Positions 5,964 to 7,231 of a DNA stretch of 7,231 nucleotides are shown piece by piece (within the stretch, counting starts at the first letter, position 1; each line of letters opens with the position of its first letter). The position numbers and the translations under genes were made by a program. Source of the DNA: Pedosphaera sp. (GTDB lineage: Bacteria > Verrucomicrobiota > Verrucomicrobiae > Limisphaerales > Pedosphaeraceae); contig JAQGPB010000079.1 in assembly GCA_028293265.1 (NCBI GenBank), forward strand, positions 1 to 7,231, written 5' to 3'. The notes beneath the pieces were generated by a model. That model was not told the DNA's origin, searched no databases, and saw only the letters and a list, made by a program, of their open reading frames with translations.

Positions 5964-5982
5964 GCAAAAAGCAACTTTTTGC
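5964..5982 (-). terminator. AT-rich hairpin after the lipoprotein gene, possible weak terminator
   Basis: GCAAAAA (5964-5970) pairs with TTTTTGC (5976-5982) around a five-base loop, about 20 bases past the lipoprotein stop on the minus strand. The stem is A/T-rich and no T run follows it, so termination would be weak or Rho-assisted. Confidence 0.3.
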
Positions 5983-6000
5983 GAAGAGCAGCCTGCTGGA

Positions 6001-6201
6001 TCAAGGTACTGTTGCAGGAGTTGTGCTGCTGCCCGGCTGGCTTGTGCCGCCAACATCGGGAGGATTTTGCGTATTGTTATTGCTGCCAGCGCCCATTTGT
6101 CCCTCATTACCCATGCCTCCCGCCCCACCATTTTCCTGACTTGCGCAACCAGCCAATATGACAATGCAGCCTATCAAGATCAATAATCGTTTCATAAACA
6201 T
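6001..6201 (-). CDS. Small Gly/Asn-rich lipoprotein, 66 aa
   Basis: The protein starts MFMKRLLILIGCIVILAGCASQ. This is a short basic N-region, a hydrophobic stretch and a clear lipobox, LAGC, with the lipidated Cys at residue 19. The mature part of about 48 residues is low in complexity (GGAGGMGNEGQMGAGSNNN, then Pro/Thr/Ser-rich) with no recognisable fold, like many short linker-type lipoproteins. Ser at +3 gives no inner-membrane retention signal of the Asp+2 type, so outer-membrane anchoring is likely. I chose ATG 6201 because AAGAGA lies six bases upstream; ATG 6195 would also give an intact signal. An intrinsic terminator lies only 13 bases before the start. It is followed by about 420 bp before the transport genes, so it is probably its own unit. 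Function unknown. Confidence 0.75.
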   Translation of the reverse strand: MFMKRLLILIGCIVILAGCASQENGGAGGMGNEGQMGAGSNNNTQNPPDVGGTSQPGSSTTPATVP

Positions 6202-6213
6202 TCAATTTCTCTT

Positions 6214-6239
6214 AAAAAAACCTGCCATAAGTATGGCAG
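6214..6239 (-). terminator. Intrinsic terminator directly before the lipoprotein start
   Basis: On the minus strand, CTGCCAT-ACTT-ATGGCAG forms a perfect 7-bp stem with a four-base loop, followed after one G by seven T. This is a textbook Rho-independent terminator. Just 13 bases separate the T run from the lipoprotein ATG, and the gene's Shine-Dalgarno (AAGAGA, 6208-6213) abuts the T run. It either ends an upstream non-coding transcript or acts as an attenuator in the lipoprotein leader. Confidence 0.75.
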
Positions 6240-6480
6240 TTTGAAAGTGGGGGACTTAACCGGGGCGGGCCCTGAAATCCTTTTGAGCAAACCACAGGTC
6301 ACGCGCTCAGAACCCAGCAGCTTTTTTCCGACAGAGCGTGCCTTCTCTGATGAACGGCGACCAACTGGGGCAGAAGTCTCGCTCTTCAAGGCCATCGGCG
6401 TACGACAGCAACCGTTGATCCACCGATCTGGCATACTGGGAATGTAATGGCACGACTCTTGATAGTTTGCGTTTCTGCAA
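6240..6480 (-). ncRNA. Possible structured non-coding RNA or leader ending at the terminator
   Basis: No credible protein is encoded between the terminator and the divergent DedA gene, yet a minus-strand terminator needs a transcript. The stretch can fold. At 6333-6385 a 53-base hairpin pairs AGAGCG with CGCTCT and, after a symmetric 3x3 internal loop, CTTCT with AGAAG. At 6394-6427 a 7-bp stem has a G-U pair that works only on the minus strand. I do not recognise it as 6S RNA, tmRNA, RNase P RNA or SRP RNA. The 5' end is undefined and no good promoter was found. It could equally be the leader of the lipoprotein gene. Confidence 0.3.
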
Positions 6481-6486
6481 TTATCT

Positions 6487-6514
6487 ATGACCCCAGCGTT
6501 AATGGGTGTATATT
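6487..6514 (+). promoter_or_regulatory. Promoter candidate for the DedA-family gene
   Basis: ATGACC (6487-6492, four of six -35 bases) and TATATT (6509-6514, five of six -10 bases) are 16 bases apart. Transcription would begin near 6521, about 33 nt before the ATG at 6554. Confidence 0.35.
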
Positions 6515-6553
6515 TTGCCCTGAAGAGTTGGCGCAATCTCGCAGGCATTTGCA

Positions 6554-7231
6554 ATGAATGAAGTCCTTCAGTTTCTGGTCCGGCATGGCCCCGCGGTCCT
6601 GTTTGCTGCGGTATTTGTCGAACAGGCGGGCTTGCCGCTGCCGGCGTCGCCATGGCTGCTGGCGGCGGGCGCCTTGATTGGCACCGACCAAATGAATTGG
6701 GTTTTGGCGCTCATGGCGGCCATCATTGGCTCGTTGCTGGCCGATTTAATCTGGTTTTATCTCGGGCGCCATAATGGCAACCGTGTTCTAAACCTCCTTT
6801 GCCGCATCTCCCTGGAGCCGGATTCTTGTGTCCGCAGGACGCAAAACTTGTTCACCCGCTACGGCATGAAAAGCGTCATAGTGGCAAAATTCGTTCCCGG
6901 TTTGGGCACTTTGATGGTCCCGCTGGCCGGCAATTCGGGCGTGAGCGCTCCGCGATTTGTCTTTTTTGATGCCATGGGTTCATTGCTTTACGTGGGAAGC
7001 TTCATGCTCCTGGGGGTCGTGTTCAGCCGTCAGTTGGACCAGGTCATCGCCGCGCTGGCCAGCCTCGGCGGCAATGCGCTGGGTGTGGTCGCCGCTTTGG
7101 CCGCAACGTACATCGGTTTCAAATATTTCCAACGGGACCGGGTGCTGCGGGAATTGCGCATGGCGCGGATTTCCGTGGATGAGCTTCATCAAATGCTGCA
7201 GGCAGGCGAGCAGCCCATCATCCTGGATCTG
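6554..7231 (+). CDS. DedA-family membrane protein with C-terminal rhodanese domain, partial
   Basis: The frame is open for 226 codons and runs off the right edge. Residues 1 to about 195 are a DedA/VTT-family inner-membrane protein: EQAGLPLPASPWLLAAGA at 23-40, the D-x-x-W-F-Y-x-G-R-x-x-G block at 64-75, and RYGMKSVIVAKFVPGLGTL at 102-120 leading into PLAG. Hydrophobic spans follow at roughly 140-160 and 170-190. From residue 205, RISVDELHQMLQAGEQPIILDL is the opening of a rhodanese domain, whose active-site Cys would lie beyond the window. DedA-rhodanese fusions are a known arrangement; DedA proteins affect envelope homeostasis and lipid flipping. In this copy the usual Arg of the 'RFVPG' motif is Lys112, as I recall for the rhodanese-fused branch. 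It is divergent from every other gene here, with a weak AGG upstream, and appears unrelated to the transport locus. Confidence 0.9.
   Translation, partial: MNEVLQFLVRHGPAVLFAAVFVEQAGLPLPASPWLLAAGALIGTDQMNWVLALMAAIIGSLLADLIWFYLGRHNGNRVLNLLCRISLEPDSCVRRTQNLFTRYGMKSVIVAKFVPGLGTLMVPLAGNSGVSAPRFVFFDAMGSLLYVGSFMLLGVVFSRQLDQVIAALASLGGNALGVVAALAATYIGFKYFQRDRVLRELRMARISVDELHQMLQAGEQPIILDL

Larger units (their letters stand above)
5577..6000. other. 424-bp leader region upstream of the barrel-protein gene
   Basis: No gene is supported here. Frames on either strand are short and lack family features. The region holds a sigma70-like promoter candidate (5825-5853), a sigma54-like sequence (5718-5733), a 15-base palindrome (5756-5770), a direct repeat of GGGCATTG (5709-5716 and 5749-5756) 40 bp apart, and a hairpin after the lipoprotein stop (5964-5982). 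I looked for known riboswitch landmarks (guanidine, purine, glycine, cobalamin) and did not see any that I could defend. Confidence 0.6.

Noticed and set aside
6215..6440. 6S RNA identity for the foldable region before the terminator
   Set aside because: I could not pair the two ends into a closing stem or find a clear central bubble.
6192..6653. A 153-codon minus-strand frame between lipoprotein and DedA genes
   Set aside because: Begins inside the DedA gene on the opposite strand, runs through the terminator, and resembles no protein family.

Overview
The window most likely comes from a Gram-negative bacterium, and Verrucomicrobiota is my best guess. Three things point there: a signal-peptide-bearing protein ending in Phe-Phe that looks like an outer-membrane barrel; two kinds of GC-rich intergenic repeat of a style I associate with Verrucomicrobiota and Planctomycetota (CCCTCTCC hairpins at 470-718, and AACCTC-TTC-GAGGTT / CCCAGGGT...ACCCTGGG elements at 3154-3251); and weak or absent Shine-Dalgarno sequences before several well-supported genes. 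This is pattern memory, not a database match.

Layout, read right to left on the minus strand: a small Gly/Asn-rich lipoprotein (6001-6201) behind an intrinsic terminator (6214-6239); a leader of about 420 bp with promoter-like and operator-like sequences (5577-6000); a probable outer-membrane barrel protein (4593-5576); a BMP-family periplasmic binding protein (3414-4541); a 394-bp repeat-bearing gap with a strong hairpin just after the binding-protein gene; ABC permease 1 (1901-3019); a 57-codon unrecognised small gene (1731-1904); ABC permease 2 (796-1734); a 389-bp gap carrying a duplicated hairpin repeat; and the first 135 codons of an isochorismatase-fold cysteine hydrolase closely resembling biuret amidohydrolase (1-406, running off the left edge). 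On the plus strand, a DedA-family membrane protein with the start of a C-terminal rhodanese domain runs off the right edge (6554-7231).

The minus-strand genes read as one uptake-and-hydrolysis locus: outer-membrane passage, periplasmic capture, inner-membrane import, then cytoplasmic C-N bond hydrolysis of a small ureide such as biuret. The substrate is inferred from the hydrolase alone. The transporter's ATPase is not in the window. Where that gene might be expected, between binding protein and permease 1, there is repeat DNA instead.

The most interesting item is the 57-codon gene between the two permeases. Its start overlaps the stop of permease 1 as ATGA, its stop overlaps the start of permease 2 as ATGA, and it has a strong Shine-Dalgarno sequence. 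That is strong architectural evidence for a translated small protein tied to the transporter.
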